Shown here one piece after another: positions 46,837 through 56,599 of a stretch of 64,000 bases of DNA. The DNA comes from Rhizobiaceae bacterium CPCC 101076 (GTDB lineage: Bacteria > Pseudomonadota > Alphaproteobacteria > Rhizobiales > Methylopilaceae). The position numbers were made by a program, and so were the translations under genes. The DNA is taken from assembly GCA_003347645.1 (NCBI GenBank), contig QDFX01000005.1, forward strand, positions 124,001 through 188,000. The letters are read 5' to 3'. The notes beneath the pieces are model-generated. The model ran no database searches and was not told the origin of the DNA. It worked only from the letters and a program-made list of their open reading frames with translations. Positions within the stretch are counted from its first letter, which is position 1. Each line of letters starts with the position of its first letter.

Positions 46837-47942
46837 GCGGGTCCGTCCCTCAATCCGAGCCCAAGCATCAGATCGTCTATGCGCCGCACCGCGGCCGCAT
46901 CGTCCTTCAGCGCGGCACGTGCACTGGCCGCCGCGGCCTTGGCTCGGTCGGCATCGCCGAGCATGGCCCAGGCGCGCACCAGCCGAAGCTGGCCGCCGAG
47001 ATCGCCGGGCGTCTCCTTCAAGCGGGCTTCGAGCCCTTCGACCATGCCGCGTATCGTCGCGAGCCGGTTTTCCGGTGTCGCAGCCGCGAGCGCCTGCGGA
47101 TCGACGGCAGGGGCACGGCCCTCCTCGCCAAGCGCGGTTTCCGCCAACGCCTGCCTTGCGACCTCGATCCACGGTGCGTTCGGCGGCGCTTCCGTGACAA
47201 GCTCGCGATAGATCGTCGCCGCGCCGACCCGGTCTCCGGACTGGTCGGCGGCGCGGCCCAGATAGAAGCGCGCAAGCGGCATGCCCTGGTCGAGCGCAAG
47301 GGCGCGCTGGAATGCCGCCTTCGCCTCCGGCGTCACCATGCCCTCGGCGCTCATCGTCAACGCCTCGCCGAGGCCTGCCTCTCGACCCGCAGTGGGGCCG
47401 AGCAGCCGAATCGCATTCGAATAGGCCTTCACCGCATCCTGCGGACGGTCGGTGCGCAGATAAACCGGCGCGATCGCCTCCCAGCCCTGCCCGTCATCCG
47501 GGCGCTTCTGAAGCTCGGCCTCGACGCGGCCGATCAGCACCGCGATGTCCTGTTGGTCGGCAGGGGCCGAAAGCCGTGCCGACAGCGGCTGGTCCGGGAG
47601 GTCCGGACGGCCGAGTTCCATATAGGCGACGGCGGACACCAGCGGCAGGACGAACAGGGCGATGATCGCGACCACCCGGCGACGTCCCTTGCCGCCTTCC
47701 GGGGCAACGGCCTTGGCGCGTTCTGCGGCGGCCAACAGGCGGCGCGACAGCTCCACGCTCGCCGCTTCCGCCTCCTTGTCGCCGATCATTCCACGCACCC
47801 GGTCGCGCTCGACCTCGTCGAGCTGGTCGCGATAGACCGCGAGGTCGCTTCCCTCTCCCGCGAGGCGGCGGCGCGACAACGGCCACAGCACCGCCATCAC
47901 GGCGCCGGCCAGCATGATGATGAACACCAGACCCAAACTCAT
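46833..47942 (-). CDS. ccmI: Cytochrome c biogenesis protein CcmI (CycH)
   Basis: A 369-residue apocytochrome chaperone. Two membrane helices ([40 protein letters not shown]) surround a cytosolic leucine-zipper-like loop ([20 protein letters not shown]). A periplasmic C-terminal domain has TPR-like repeats ([59 protein letters not shown]). It is the first gene of the cycHJKL-type operon and is divergent from soxB with 118 bases between starts. Confidence 0.93.
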   Translation of the reverse strand: MSLGLVFIIMLAGAVMAVLWPLSRRRLAGEGSDLAVYRDQLDEVERDRVRGMIGDKEAEAASVELSRRLLAAAERAKAVAPEGGKGRRRVVAIIALFVLPLVSAVAYMELGRPDLPDQPLSARLSAPADQQDIAVLIGRVEAELQKRPDDGQGWEAIAPVYLRTDRPQDAVKAYSNAIRLLGPTAGREAGLGEALTMSAEGMVTPEAKAAFQRALALDQGMPLARFYLGRAADQSGDRVGAATIYRELVTEAPPNAPWIEVARQALAETALGEEGRAPAVDPQALAAATPENRLATIRGMVEGLEARLKETPGDLGGQLRLVRAWAMLGDADRAKAAAASARAALKDDAAAVRRIDDLMLGLGLRDGPA

Positions 47943-48060
47943 GCGCGCTTCCTACCACACACCTCGCCGATAGAGCACGGCGCACGGTTGTTTCACTTTC
48001 CCGCGCCCAGCGCGCTCGCTAGTCTCCGCCGCACCGCCGCTCCGAATCGAAATCCCACCG

Positions 48061-49323
48061 ATGCGACGTCCCACCCGCCGCTATTCCATCCTGTCGCTTC
48101 TGAAGGAAGCGCGGCACGGCCATTCCGGCTGGGTCGAGGCATGGCGTAAGGCCGAACCGCGATCCTCTTACGACGTCGTCATCGTCGGCGCAGGCGGCCA
48201 CGGCATCGCGACCGCCTATTACCTGGCGAAGCTGCACGGAATTCACAACGTCGCGGTACTGGAAAAGGGCTGGCTCGGCGGCGGCAATACGGCGCGCAAC
48301 ACCGGTATCATCCGCTCGAACTATCTCCGCCGCGAGAGCATGGCGCTCTACGGCCTGTCGCATTCGCTGTTCGAGCACCTGTCGCAGGAACTCGACTTCA
48401 ACGTCATGTTCACGCCGCGCGGGCTGGTCGAGCTGGCTCACACCCGACAGGAACTGGCCGAGCTGTCGCGCATCGCCGACGCCAACCGCCATTTCGGGAT
48501 CAAGAGCTGGATGATCCCGACCAGCGAGGTCCACTCGCTGCTGCCGTCGCTCGATCAGGGCTCGCACAAGCGCTTCCCGCTTCTTGGTGCGCTCTACCAA
48601 CCACGCGGCGGCTTCGCCCGTCATGATGCGGTCGCCTGGGCCTATGCCCGCATGGCCTCCCAGCTCGGCGTCGACATCGTCGAGAATTGCGGCGTCGAGA
48701 GCATCATCGCAGACGGCGAGCGTATCGTGGGTGTGCAGACCTCCAGAGGCCGGATAGACGCCGGCACGATCATGGTCGCGGCGGCCGGCGAGAGCCCGCC
48801 TCTGCTCGCTCCGCTCGGCGTCAATCTGCCGATCGAGCCCGTGACGCTTCAAGCCTTCGTTTCCGAACCGCTGAAGCCGTTCCTCAATCCCGTCGTCATG
48901 TCGGGTGCGGTCCACGGCTATATCAGCCAGACCGCCAAGGGCGAGCTCGTCATCGGCGGAGGCACCGATGCTTATCCAAGCCATTCTCGGCGCGGCGCCT
49001 GGCCGCCGATCGAGGACACCGTCGCGGCCATGCTCGAACTCTTCCCCTTCCTCTCCCGCGTCCGACTGATGCGCCATTGGGGCGGCAGCGTCGACATCAC
49101 GCCCGACCGCTCGCCGCTCATCGGGCCTGCCGGTCCGTCCGGTCTCTATGTCAATTGCGGCTGGGGCACCGGCGGCTTCAAGGCCATTCCGGGCTCCGGA
49201 TTCGTGACCGCCTCGATGCTCGCCACAGGCAAGGTGCCGCCGATCGCCGTCCCGTTCGGGCTGGAGCGCTTCGCCGCCGGCCGAATGATCGACGAGAGCG
49301 CCGCATCGGGAGTGATCCATTGA
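48061..49323 (+). CDS. soxB: Sarcosine oxidase subunit beta
   Basis: A 420-residue flavoprotein, the catalytic subunit of heterotetrameric sarcosine oxidase that demethylates N-methylglycine. The N-terminus has the family pattern RRYSILSLLKEARHGHSGWV followed by VVIVGAGGHGIATAYYLAKL (FAD dinucleotide fold), LEKGWLGGGNTARNTGIIRS, and the segment GFARHDAVAWAYARM, where the His (about residue 188) stands at the position of the covalent-FMN His of characterised enzymes (by alignment from memory). The C-terminal flavin loop is CGWGTGGFKAIPGSG. The ribosome binding site is weak. First gene of soxBDAG. Confidence 0.93.
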   Translation: MRRPTRRYSILSLLKEARHGHSGWVEAWRKAEPRSSYDVVIVGAGGHGIATAYYLAKLHGIHNVAVLEKGWLGGGNTARNTGIIRSNYLRRESMALYGLSHSLFEHLSQELDFNVMFTPRGLVELAHTRQELAELSRIADANRHFGIKSWMIPTSEVHSLLPSLDQGSHKRFPLLGALYQPRGGFARHDAVAWAYARMASQLGVDIVENCGVESIIADGERIVGVQTSRGRIDAGTIMVAAAGESPPLLAPLGVNLPIEPVTLQAFVSEPLKPFLNPVVMSGAVHGYISQTAKGELVIGGGTDAYPSHSRRGAWPPIEDTVAAMLELFPFLSRVRLMRHWGGSVDITPDRSPLIGPAGPSGLYVNCGWGTGGFKAIPGSGFVTASMLATGKVPPIAVPFGLERFAAGRMIDESAASGVIH

Positions 49324-49336
49324 GCGGAGCCCTCCC

Positions 49337-49579
49337 ATGCTGATGATCCGCTGCCCGGTCTGCGGCATCGCCGCCGACGAGACGGAATTCACCTCGGGCG
49401 GCCTCTACGGCCGTTTGGAGGAGACCGAGAACCGGGTCATTCCGCGCGACGTCGTGCGCGAATGGTGGCTTTGCGCGCGCGGCTGCGGCACTTGGTTCGG
49501 CATGGCCCGCCACGTCGTCAATCAGCGCGTGACCGCCACATGGGCGGCGGGCGACGAACCTTGGGACGGGCGGCACTGA
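49337..49579 (+). CDS. soxD: Sarcosine oxidase subunit delta
   Basis: An 80-residue zinc-binding subunit. The zinc ligands are Cys6 and Cys9 in RCPVCG and the Cys/His residues in LCARGCGTWFGMARHVV. It is slightly shorter than the 85-100 residues common in the family: the middle segment is compact. It lies 13 bases after soxB and its stop overlaps the soxA start by one base (TGATG). Confidence 0.93.
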   Translation: MLMIRCPVCGIAADETEFTSGGLYGRLEETENRVIPRDVVREWWLCARGCGTWFGMARHVVNQRVTATWAAGDEPWDGRH

Positions 49580-52500
49580 TGGCCAGGGCCCGTCGCAATC
49601 TCCGCGTGCCGGAAAAGGAAGGCTCAAACATCGGCCGCCTGATCGACCGCACGCAGCCGATCTCCTTCACCTTCAACGGCCGGGCGATGAAGGGCTTTGC
49701 GGGCGACACCGTTGCCTCGGCGCTGATCGCGAACGACGTCCGGCGGCTGACGAGCAGCTTCAAATATCATCGCCCGCGCGGCGTGCTCGGCATCGGCTCC
49801 GACGATCCGAACGCGATCGTCGAGATCGGCGTGGGCGACCGCCGCACGCCGAACCTCAACGCGACCCAGGTTCTGCTCGCACCTGATATGCGCATCGCCA
49901 GTCAGAACGTCTGGCCCTCGCCGCGTCTCGACCTCGGCGGACTGATCGGACGGCTGAAGCCGCTGATGCCGCCGAGCTTCCAATACAAGACCTTCAAATG
50001 GCCGGTTCCGACATGGCGCGTCTACGAGAAGGCGCTCCGTACTCTCGGCGGCATCGGCACCGTCCCGGGCGCGGCCGACCCCGACCGCTACGAGCACATC
50101 CACGTCGATGCCGACGTCCTGATCGTCGGCGGCGGCCTTGCCGGCATCGCGGCTGCGGAAGCCGCCTCGGCCGCCGACCTCAAGGTCGTGCTCGTCGAGG
50201 AAACACACCGCCTCGGCGGCATCGCCGACGGCTATGACGGCCGCGTGGACGGCAAGCCGCTGCTCGACTGGGTCCAGAACAAGGTCAGGAATCTCGCGGC
50301 GTCGCGCGACGTCCACATCCTCACCAATGCCGGCGTCGCGGGCCTCTACGACCATGGCCTCGCGATCATCCACGAACGGCTTGATCCGAACGCGTCCGTC
50401 GAACCGGAGAACGCTCCGCGCGAGCGCATCTGGAAACTCCGTACCAAGGCCGTGATCCTCGCGACCGGCGCGCACGAGAAGCCGCTCGTCTTCCCGGACA
50501 ATGACCGGCCCGGGATCATGCTGGCGACCGCCGCCCGCCTCTATCTCCGCCGCTATGGCGTCCTGCCCGGACAGCGCGTCGTGATCGCGACCACCGGCGA
50601 CGAAGGCTATCGCACCGCCGCCGATCTTGCGGCCGGAGGCGCGGAAATCGTCCGCGTCGTCGACCTTCGCCTCGATCCCGACGGCTCGCTCTTCCACATC
50701 ATGAAGGCGCGAGGCACGCCGCTCGCTGTCGGCTCGGCTCCGGTCGGCACGACCAAGGGCAAGAAGGGCGAACTCGCCGGCGTCACCATCGCCAACCGCC
50801 TGACGCTCGACGGCCCGGCTCTGCGCTCGCACGCCGACGCCGACACCCTGCTCGTCTCCGGCGGTTGGGGCCCCGCGCCCTTCCTCGCCGGCCATCTCGG
50901 TGCCCGGCTTGTCTTCGATGAGGAACTCGGCGGCTTCCGGCCGGGCGAGCTTCCCGGCGGTCTGTTCGTGGCCGGCGCGGCGAACGGCAAGTTCCATGCA
51001 GCCGAGGTCCTGGAAGACGGCTGGCGCGCCGGCTCAATCGCGGTCGAGCACGTGCTCGGTTCGTCCTGGTCGTCCGTCGTGCCGTCGCACTCGATCGAGG
51101 TCACCGCCGACGACGATGCCGAGCCGGTCGGCATGCTGCCCGACGTCGCCACGGCCGCCGAACGCGCCACCGCCTTCGTCGATCTCCAGAACGACGTCAC
51201 GATCGGCGATCTCGATATCGCGATCCGGGAAGGCTATTCCGCGCCGGAACATCTGAAGCGCTACACGACGCTCGGCCAAGGCGTGGACCAGGGCAAGCTC
51301 GCCGTCGCCAACGCGGCGATGGTGATGGCCAAGGCCCTGCCGAATGCGACGCCCGCGCACACGACCTTCCGCCCACCATGGACACCGATCACCTTCGGCG
51401 CCATCGCGGGTACCAGGCGCGGCGTCCTGTTCAAGCCGGTGCGCGAGACGCCCCTCACCGCATTGACCTCCGATGCGCTGCGCGAGCCACTCGGTCTCTG
51501 GCGTCCGCCCGCGGTCTTCCCGCGTCCCGGCGAAAGCCGTGAGGAAGCGGTCCGCCGCGAGGCCCGCAGCGTCCGCAATGGCGTCGGTCTGTTCGACGCG
51601 ACGCTCGGCGTGAAGATCGCCGTGCAAGGACCAGACGCCGCTCAGTTCCTCGATCGCATGAGCGCGACCAACCTGGCCGATCTGGAAGTCGGCCGCTCGC
51701 GCTTCGCCCTCTTCCTCGACAATGACGGCTTCGTCCTTGAGGACGCGGTCATCGCCCGCGCCGAGAACGACCGCTTCATCGTCTCCGCCGGTATTGGTCG
51801 AGCCGACAATCTCTGTGCCTGGTTCGAGCGCTGGCGCCAGCGCGAATGGCCGGACCTCAATCTGTTCATCACCGACGAGACCGAACGTTGGGGCCAGCTT
51901 CTGCTCGCCGGCCCGCGCGTGCCCGAACTCCTCGCCGCCGCGTCCTCGGATATCGACATCGCGGGCTTCGAAACCGACTCCTATGCGGAGGGCGAATTCA
52001 TGGGCACGACCGCCCGCGCGCTCGCCACCCGCTACACCGCGACCCCGGAAGTCGAGATCGCCGTCCCTGCCGGGCACCTGCCCTCGCTATGGGAACAGAT
52101 CACCGAGGCAGGCAAGCCGCTCGGCATCACCCATTTCGGCACCGACACGCTGCACCGTCTCCGGCTCGAAGGCGGAGCGTTCGACCTCGATCACGAGACC
52201 GACGGCTCGGTCACGCCCTACGACCTCGGCCTCGGCGATCTCGTGAAGGTCGACAAGCCGTTCTTCGTCGGCAAGGAAGGCCTCGAACGCCCCGGCATGA
52301 CGCGCTCCAGCCGCCGCCATCTGGTCGGCGTGCTGACCGAGGATCCGAGCTTCGTGCCGCCGCCCGGCGCCCATCTCGTCCTCGATCCCGATCACGCGCC
52401 GCCGCGCCGCGTCGTTGGCCACGTCACTTCGTCCGGTTATTCGCCGACGCTTCGCCGGTCGCTCGCGCTCGCCCTCATCTCGGCAGGCGAACGCCATATC

Positions 52501-52590
52501 GGCGACCGCGTCTTCATCGTCTCCTCGGGAGAGGGCTTGCCGGCGATCATCTCCTCGACAGCCTTTTTCTCGAATGGGGAGCCGACATGA
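49579..52590 (+). CDS. soxA: Sarcosine oxidase subunit alpha
   Basis: A 1003-residue subunit. It has an N-terminal ferredoxin-like domain without cluster cysteines (about 20-110: ISFTFNGRAMKGFAGDTVAS, SFKYHRPRGVL), an NAD-binding domain (VLIVGGGLAGIAAAEAASAA, about 178-197; LATGAHEKPLVFPDNDRPGI), and a C-terminal GcvT-like tetrahydrofolate domain (about 620-1000: GLFDATLGVKIAVQGPDAAQ, FLDRMSATNLADLEVGRSRF, DLGLGDLVKVDKPFFVGKEG). The latter captures formaldehyde as methylene-THF. The start is fixed at 49579 by the overlap with soxD and by the usual length; an extension in the ORF upstream is a shadow of soxD. Confidence 0.95.
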   Translation: MARARRNLRVPEKEGSNIGRLIDRTQPISFTFNGRAMKGFAGDTVASALIANDVRRLTSSFKYHRPRGVLGIGSDDPNAIVEIGVGDRRTPNLNATQVLLAPDMRIASQNVWPSPRLDLGGLIGRLKPLMPPSFQYKTFKWPVPTWRVYEKALRTLGGIGTVPGAADPDRYEHIHVDADVLIVGGGLAGIAAAEAASAADLKVVLVEETHRLGGIADGYDGRVDGKPLLDWVQNKVRNLAASRDVHILTNAGVAGLYDHGLAIIHERLDPNASVEPENAPRERIWKLRTKAVILATGAHEKPLVFPDNDRPGIMLATAARLYLRRYGVLPGQRVVIATTGDEGYRTAADLAAGGAEIVRVVDLRLDPDGSLFHIMKARGTPLAVGSAPVGTTKGKKGELAGVTIANRLTLDGPALRSHADADTLLVSGGWGPAPFLAGHLGARLVFDEELGGFRPGELPGGLFVAGAANGKFHAAEVLEDGWRAGSIAVEHVLGSSWSSVVPSHSIEVTADDDAEPVGMLPDVATAAERATAFVDLQNDVTIGDLDIAIREGYSAPEHLKRYTTLGQGVDQGKLAVANAAMVMAKALPNATPAHTTFRPPWTPITFGAIAGTRRGVLFKPVRETPLTALTSDALREPLGLWRPPAVFPRPGESREEAVRREARSVRNGVGLFDATLGVKIAVQGPDAAQFLDRMSATNLADLEVGRSRFALFLDNDGFVLEDAVIARAENDRFIVSAGIGRADNLCAWFERWRQREWPDLNLFITDETERWGQLLLAGPRVPELLAAASSDIDIAGFETDSYAEGEFMGTTARALATRYTATPEVEIAVPAGHLPSLWEQITEAGKPLGITHFGTDTLHRLRLEGGAFDLDHETDGSVTPYDLGLGDLVKVDKPFFVGKEGLERPGMTRSSRRHLVGVLTEDPSFVPPPGAHLVLDPDHAPPRRVVGHVTSSGYSPTLRRSLALALISAGERHIGDRVFIVSSGEGLPAIISSTAFFSNGEPT

Positions 52591-53186
52591 ACCGCCTCTC
52601 CTGGACCGACAGCCTCGCCGCTCCGCGCTCGCTCGCGACCCGCAGCGACCTTTCAGTGGCGATCATCGAGGACCCGGGCGTCCTCGACCTGCAATTCCCT
52701 GACGGCGAATATATCTGGCGTACGGCCAATGCCGCGCTTGACGTCGAGCTTCCCCGCGATCCGTGGCAGACCGTCTGGATCGACGGCATGCGCTATGTCT
52801 GGACCGGCCCCGGCCGCTGGCGCGTCATCGGCCCCCGCCACCGCATCGGCGATCTGATCGATCGCCTCCGGCATGCCGACCATCGCGGCGCCGTCACCGA
52901 ACTCACCGGCGCCCTCTCCTGCTTCCGCATCGCCGGCTCCGGTGCGGCCGAACTTCTGATGCGGGTCTGCCCGCTGGCGCTCGGCCCGATCAACCGCGAC
53001 GAGGCGCGCGGCACCTCGATCTCGGGTGTTCCCGCCCTCATCGTGCGCGAGGCGAGCTCGGTCGGATCGTGGCTGATCCTGCCGGCGCGCTCCTATGCCG
53101 AATATGTCGGCCTGTCGCTGGTGGAAGCGGCCCGCACGCCGGAGCGGCTGAGACTGTTCGAACCGGCGAGCCCGCCGCCTGTTTAG
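52587..53186 (+). CDS. soxG: Sarcosine oxidase subunit gamma
   Basis: A 199-residue GcvT/YgfZ-fold subunit. It starts at the ATG overlapping the soxA stop (ATGA). Recognisable parts are the N-terminal RSDLSVAIIEDPGVLDLQFP, the middle GALSCFRIAGSGAAELLMRV and the C-terminal RSYAEYVGLSLVEAARTPER. It completes the BDAG operon; no glyA, folD or purU gene accompanies it here. Confidence 0.92.
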   Translation: MNRLSWTDSLAAPRSLATRSDLSVAIIEDPGVLDLQFPDGEYIWRTANAALDVELPRDPWQTVWIDGMRYVWTGPGRWRVIGPRHRIGDLIDRLRHADHRGAVTELTGALSCFRIAGSGAAELLMRVCPLALGPINRDEARGTSISGVPALIVREASSVGSWLILPARSYAEYVGLSLVEAARTPERLRLFEPASPPPV

Positions 53187-53194
53187 GGACGCGC

Positions 53195-54571
53195 CTAGGC
53201 CGAGCGAAGCTGGTTCGCGTTGCGGCTTTCCTGGCTCGCGACCTCCACGGCCTTCTGCAGCTGCGCCGCATAGTCCGCGTTGAAGATCTTCGCCGCCACG
53301 CTGACAATCGCGCCGAGGCGCGCCTTCAGCGCCGCCTTCGCGGACGGCTCCGCGCCGCGCATGCGCTCGATCAGCAGCGTCGGACCGGTGTCGAGGATTT
53401 CGCGCGCATCGCTATAGGCGCGGCTCGACAGCGCGTTGAGCGCGGTCTCCTCGGCGAAGGTGCGGGTGATGACGAGCAGATCGATATCGGCTTCGAGGCG
53501 CGACATCTCATAGCTGTCCGGAACGGCCAGCGCCTCGGAGCCCCGAGGACGGACGAGCGAGCGGATGCGCGGGCCGATATCCTGCAGATCGCCGCGGATC
53601 GTCTCGGCCATCTCCTTGCGGAGTGCCGACAGCCGCTTCGCGTGCGTGCATTCCTGCGGCATCTCGATTTCGCTCGAGAGCGCGCGCGCCGTCGCGCCGA
53701 AATTCTTCACCGCCGTCAGGAACAGCGGCCGGTCGGCCGTCGAGCCGAACTTGCGGGCCCGCCAGAGCGCCCGTTCCGCCTCGCCCAGCGCGATATCGAG
53801 CACCAGCGAATAGGGCGTATCCTTGATCCGCACGAAGTCCTGCGTATCCGTCGCGTAGGCGGCAAACCGGACGAAGATCTGCGGGCTCGCGACGCGCGAG
53901 CGGAACAGGTTAAGCGCCGCGGGCAGCGCCTCGGGCGTCTTTGTCGCGATCGGATCGATCGTCGATTTCGCCGCTGACAGGATTTCGTCCACCGGTCCGC
54001 CGGCCTGGAGACCGGACGCGATCTTGCGGATGATCTTGCGGTGCTTCAGCACCACGGCGAAGTCGAGGAGGTCCGCCGCGCCGTTGTCTCCGCCGATCTG
54101 GAGCGACAGACGACCGCGCTCGCGGTCGGAGCCGGCCTTGTGCAGGATGTCGTCGAGACGCCGCGCCAGCTCACCCTGGGCGGACTCGATCGCATTGCTC
54201 ACATCTTCGGCAGTGGCGAGCGCCGCCACTTTTTTCCGCAGATTCTCGAAGATGTCCTTGGCATCCTCGCGCTTGAGCCAGGCGAAGAGGCGATCCCGCC
54301 CCGCCTGCGACACGACGCCGAGGATCTTGGCTTTGGTTTCTTCGGGAACGACGAAAGGATCGAGCGGCGCCATCAGCTCGTGATCGGCATCGACCTCGGG
54401 AGGAAGTTCGCCGAGCTGGCGGCGAGCCGCCTGCAGCGGCCCCGCGATCAGGCTCCGCAGTGGATCGCTCTCGCCCATTCCCTCGAGCGCAGCCGCAAGC
54501 CTCCCGCGCGCCACCGCCGGCAGCTCGCGCAGAAAGGCCGTCAACTGATCGTGCTTTGGACCTGCGTCCAT
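53195..54571 (-). CDS. Conserved-looking protein of unknown function, 458 residues
   Basis: A soluble, almost entirely helical 458-residue protein with no signal peptide, membrane helix or recognised domain. Composition is typical of the genome and codon structure is coherent. Segments that may mark a family are FLRELPAVARGRLAAALEGM at the N-terminus, FAWLKREDAKDIFENLRKKV, GGDNGAADLLDFAVVLKHRK, RVASPQIFVRFAAYATDTQD, WRARKFGSTADRPLFLTAVK and FAEETALNALSSRAYSDARE. It sits nine bases beyond the convergent soxG stop and 104 bases before the glycine-zipper lipoprotein gene on the same strand. Its role is unknown. Confidence 0.75.
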   Translation of the reverse strand: MDAGPKHDQLTAFLRELPAVARGRLAAALEGMGESDPLRSLIAGPLQAARRQLGELPPEVDADHELMAPLDPFVVPEETKAKILGVVSQAGRDRLFAWLKREDAKDIFENLRKKVAALATAEDVSNAIESAQGELARRLDDILHKAGSDRERGRLSLQIGGDNGAADLLDFAVVLKHRKIIRKIASGLQAGGPVDEILSAAKSTIDPIATKTPEALPAALNLFRSRVASPQIFVRFAAYATDTQDFVRIKDTPYSLVLDIALGEAERALWRARKFGSTADRPLFLTAVKNFGATARALSSEIEMPQECTHAKRLSALRKEMAETIRGDLQDIGPRIRSLVRPRGSEALAVPDSYEMSRLEADIDLLVITRTFAEETALNALSSRAYSDAREILDTGPTLLIERMRGAEPSAKAALKARLGAIVSVAAKIFNADYAAQLQKAVEVASQESRNANQLRSA

Positions 54572-54675
54572 CGGCTCTTCAGCGTGTCCGAGTTCAAGGT
54601 TCGAACTAGCTGTAGCGCCCTATGTTTAACGCGCTCTGAACCGCACGCCCGACCCGAGAGCTTCCCGGATGCCGA

Positions 54676-55149
54676 TCAGACCGGCGCCCATGAGCCGTCA
54701 GGCGTCCGGCACGCGACGCCGCGAGCCGTCTCGGGCTGCCCGTTGATGTAGATCGTGTGGGCATATTCGCGACAGCGCTGATGGCCCGGCCGTTCCGAAT
54801 ACGCGCCCGGCGTCACCGTGCCGTAATAGGCCTGCGACCGCCACGCCACCGGTGTACCCGGCGCGCCGTATTCGAGTGCCCGCGCCTCTGCGAGATAGGC
54901 CTCGCGTCGCGCCTGCTCGTCCATCGAATTGCCGATCCGGTTGCCGATCACGCCGCCGAGTACCGCGCCACCGACCGTCGCCGCCACACGGCCGCTGCCG
55001 CTGCCGATCGTCGAACCGAGCAGACCGCCCGCGACGGCGCCGGCCACCGTGCCGACACCTTCGCGCGGACCCGGATCGCCGGCCGTCTGATAGCAACCCG
55101 CGACGAGGCCCGAGACCAAGCCGAGAACAAGAATTTTTTTGGCAAACAT
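54676..55149 (-). CDS. Glycine-zipper surface lipoprotein (17-kDa antigen-like)
   Basis: A 157-residue lipoprotein. The start at 55149 gives MFAKKILVLGLVSGLVAGC with the lipobox VAGC; a GTG four codons upstream is in frame but less likely. A glycine-zipper segment (GTVAGAVAGGLLGSTIGSGS followed by VAATVGGAVLGGVIGNRIGN, about 32-72) can insert into a membrane, and the C-terminus (GHQRCREYAHTIYINGQPET, GVACRTPDGSWAPV) matches the rickettsial 17-kDa/RT0821 surface antigen type. It is located downstream of the feuQ-like gene on the same strand. Confidence 0.87.
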   Translation of the reverse strand: MFAKKILVLGLVSGLVAGCYQTAGDPGPREGVGTVAGAVAGGLLGSTIGSGSGRVAATVGGAVLGGVIGNRIGNSMDEQARREAYLAEARALEYGAPGTPVAWRSQAYYGTVTPGAYSERPGHQRCREYAHTIYINGQPETARGVACRTPDGSWAPV

Positions 55150-55243
55150 GAGACGCCCCACTCCCCCGAGCAGTACTCGATTGCGACTGTACCGTCAGTT
55201 TCGGATAGGAATGAATTTCGGCAAAACTCTGTTCCGAAAAGGG

Positions 55244-56599
55244 CTAGATCGCGGGCAGGCGAAGTTCTGCACGCAATCCTCCGAGCGGCGCCGATCCGAG
55301 GGTGAGCAATCCCCCGTAGATCCGCACGAGATCGGCCACGATCGACAGCCCGAGCCCCGAGCCCGGCTTCGTCTCGTCGAGCCTCTTGCCCCTTTTCAGT
55401 GCCGATTCCCTCTGCTCCGGCGTCAGGCCCGGCCCGTCATCGTCGACCGTGATCCTGACCCAATGGTCCTGCGCCGACCGGCGATCGCTCTGGATGCGCA
55501 CCGATATTCGGCGCGAGGCCCATTTCCCCGCATTGTCGAGGAGATTGCCGACCATTTCCTCGAGGTCCTGCTGGTCGCCGCGGAAGCTGACCGGCTCGGA
55601 CGTGACCTCGATCGCGATCTTGCGGTCGGCCTGCACCTTTTCGATGACCCGGGCGATCCCCTCGACGACCGGACCGACCTCGGTCGCCGCGCCCACCACG
55701 GCGACGCCGGCGCTGATCCTGGCCCGATCGAGATGGTGGTCGATCTGCTGTCGCATGATGTCGACCTGCTGGACGACCTTGTCGGCCATCGAGCCCGGGC
55801 TCGCATGCGCCTCGTTGACGATCACCGACAAAGGCGTCTTCAGCGCGTGCGCCAGATTGCCGGCCTGCGTCCGCGCCCGGGCGACGATCTCGCGGTTTGA
55901 ATCGAGAAGTCCGTTCAGTTCGCGGGCCAGAGGCGCGATCTCGCGCGGCACATTGCCTTCGAGGCGTTCCGCCCGCCCTGCCCTGATATCGGCGATCGCC
56001 CGCGAAATCCGGGTCAGCGGCCTAAGGCCGAACCCGACCTGCAATGCGGCGGTCGAGACGAGGCTGATGCCGAGCAGGATGAAGGTCGTGGTTAGCGCCG
56101 TGTCGAACGCATGCGTCTCCGCATCGATCTCTCCGGTCGGCCCAGCCACCGCCACGACGTAGCGAGCATCGCCGATCTGTACGACCCGCTCGACCTGCCT
56201 GAGCGCCTCGTCGTCGGGTCCCTGCGTATAGGCCTCGCGCGTCGCCGACATGTCCTTCTCGGGATCGGAATCGATCAGGAAAGGAAGGTCGCGGTCGAAC
56301 AGCGAGGACGAGGAGCGGATCTCCGGCTCCCTGTCCTGGAGCCTTTTGCTGATCTGCCAGTACCAGCCCGAGAGCGGGATTTCGAAGCGCGGCTCGCCGA
56401 CGGTGAAGACCAATTTTTCGAATTCGCCGTCGCGGGACAGATCGCCGACGAGCGCGCGCAGATAGACGCCGAGCCGCGCGTCGAAGCCGCGCTCGACCAG
56501 ATCGCGGTAGGTCGAGGAGAGCGTGAAGCCGGCGATGAGCAGGATCGCCATGCTGCAGAGCGTCGCCGCGAGCAGCAGCCGCGAGGCGAGCGAGTTCAT
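55244..56599 (-). CDS. feuQ: FeuQ-like sensor histidine kinase (PhoQ-type)
   Basis: A 451-residue kinase. Two membrane helices (ATLCSMAILLIAGFTLSSTY; FILLGISLVSTAALQVGFGL) enclose a periplasmic domain rich in acidic and polar residues. HAMP follows, then the H-box NLAHALKTPLSVIVNEAHAS, N-box EMVGNLLDNAGKWASRR, G1 VDDDGPGLTPEQRESALKRG and G2 GSGLGLSIVADLVRI. It overlaps the regulator gene (ATGA). In Rhizobium leguminosarum feuPQ is linked to cycHJKL, which lies about 7 kb away here; together with the small secreted protein upstream this supports the FeuQ assignment. In Sinorhizobium the FeuPQ system controls osmoadaptation/glucan export genes. Confidence 0.8.
   Translation of the reverse strand: MNSLASRLLLAATLCSMAILLIAGFTLSSTYRDLVERGFDARLGVYLRALVGDLSRDGEFEKLVFTVGEPRFEIPLSGWYWQISKRLQDREPEIRSSSSLFDRDLPFLIDSDPEKDMSATREAYTQGPDDEALRQVERVVQIGDARYVVAVAGPTGEIDAETHAFDTALTTTFILLGISLVSTAALQVGFGLRPLTRISRAIADIRAGRAERLEGNVPREIAPLARELNGLLDSNREIVARARTQAGNLAHALKTPLSVIVNEAHASPGSMADKVVQQVDIMRQQIDHHLDRARISAGVAVVGAATEVGPVVEGIARVIEKVQADRKIAIEVTSEPVSFRGDQQDLEEMVGNLLDNAGKWASRRISVRIQSDRRSAQDHWVRITVDDDGPGLTPEQRESALKRGKRLDETKPGSGLGLSIVADLVRIYGGLLTLGSAPLGGLRAELRLPAI

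Noticed and set aside
48019..49392. A 457-codon minus-strand open frame over soxB
   Set aside because: Shadow of soxB; no domain and no start signals.
51846..53186. A longer soxG starting far upstream within soxA
   Set aside because: The extra part is an out-of-frame reading of soxA; the ATG overlapping the soxA stop gives the normal family length.
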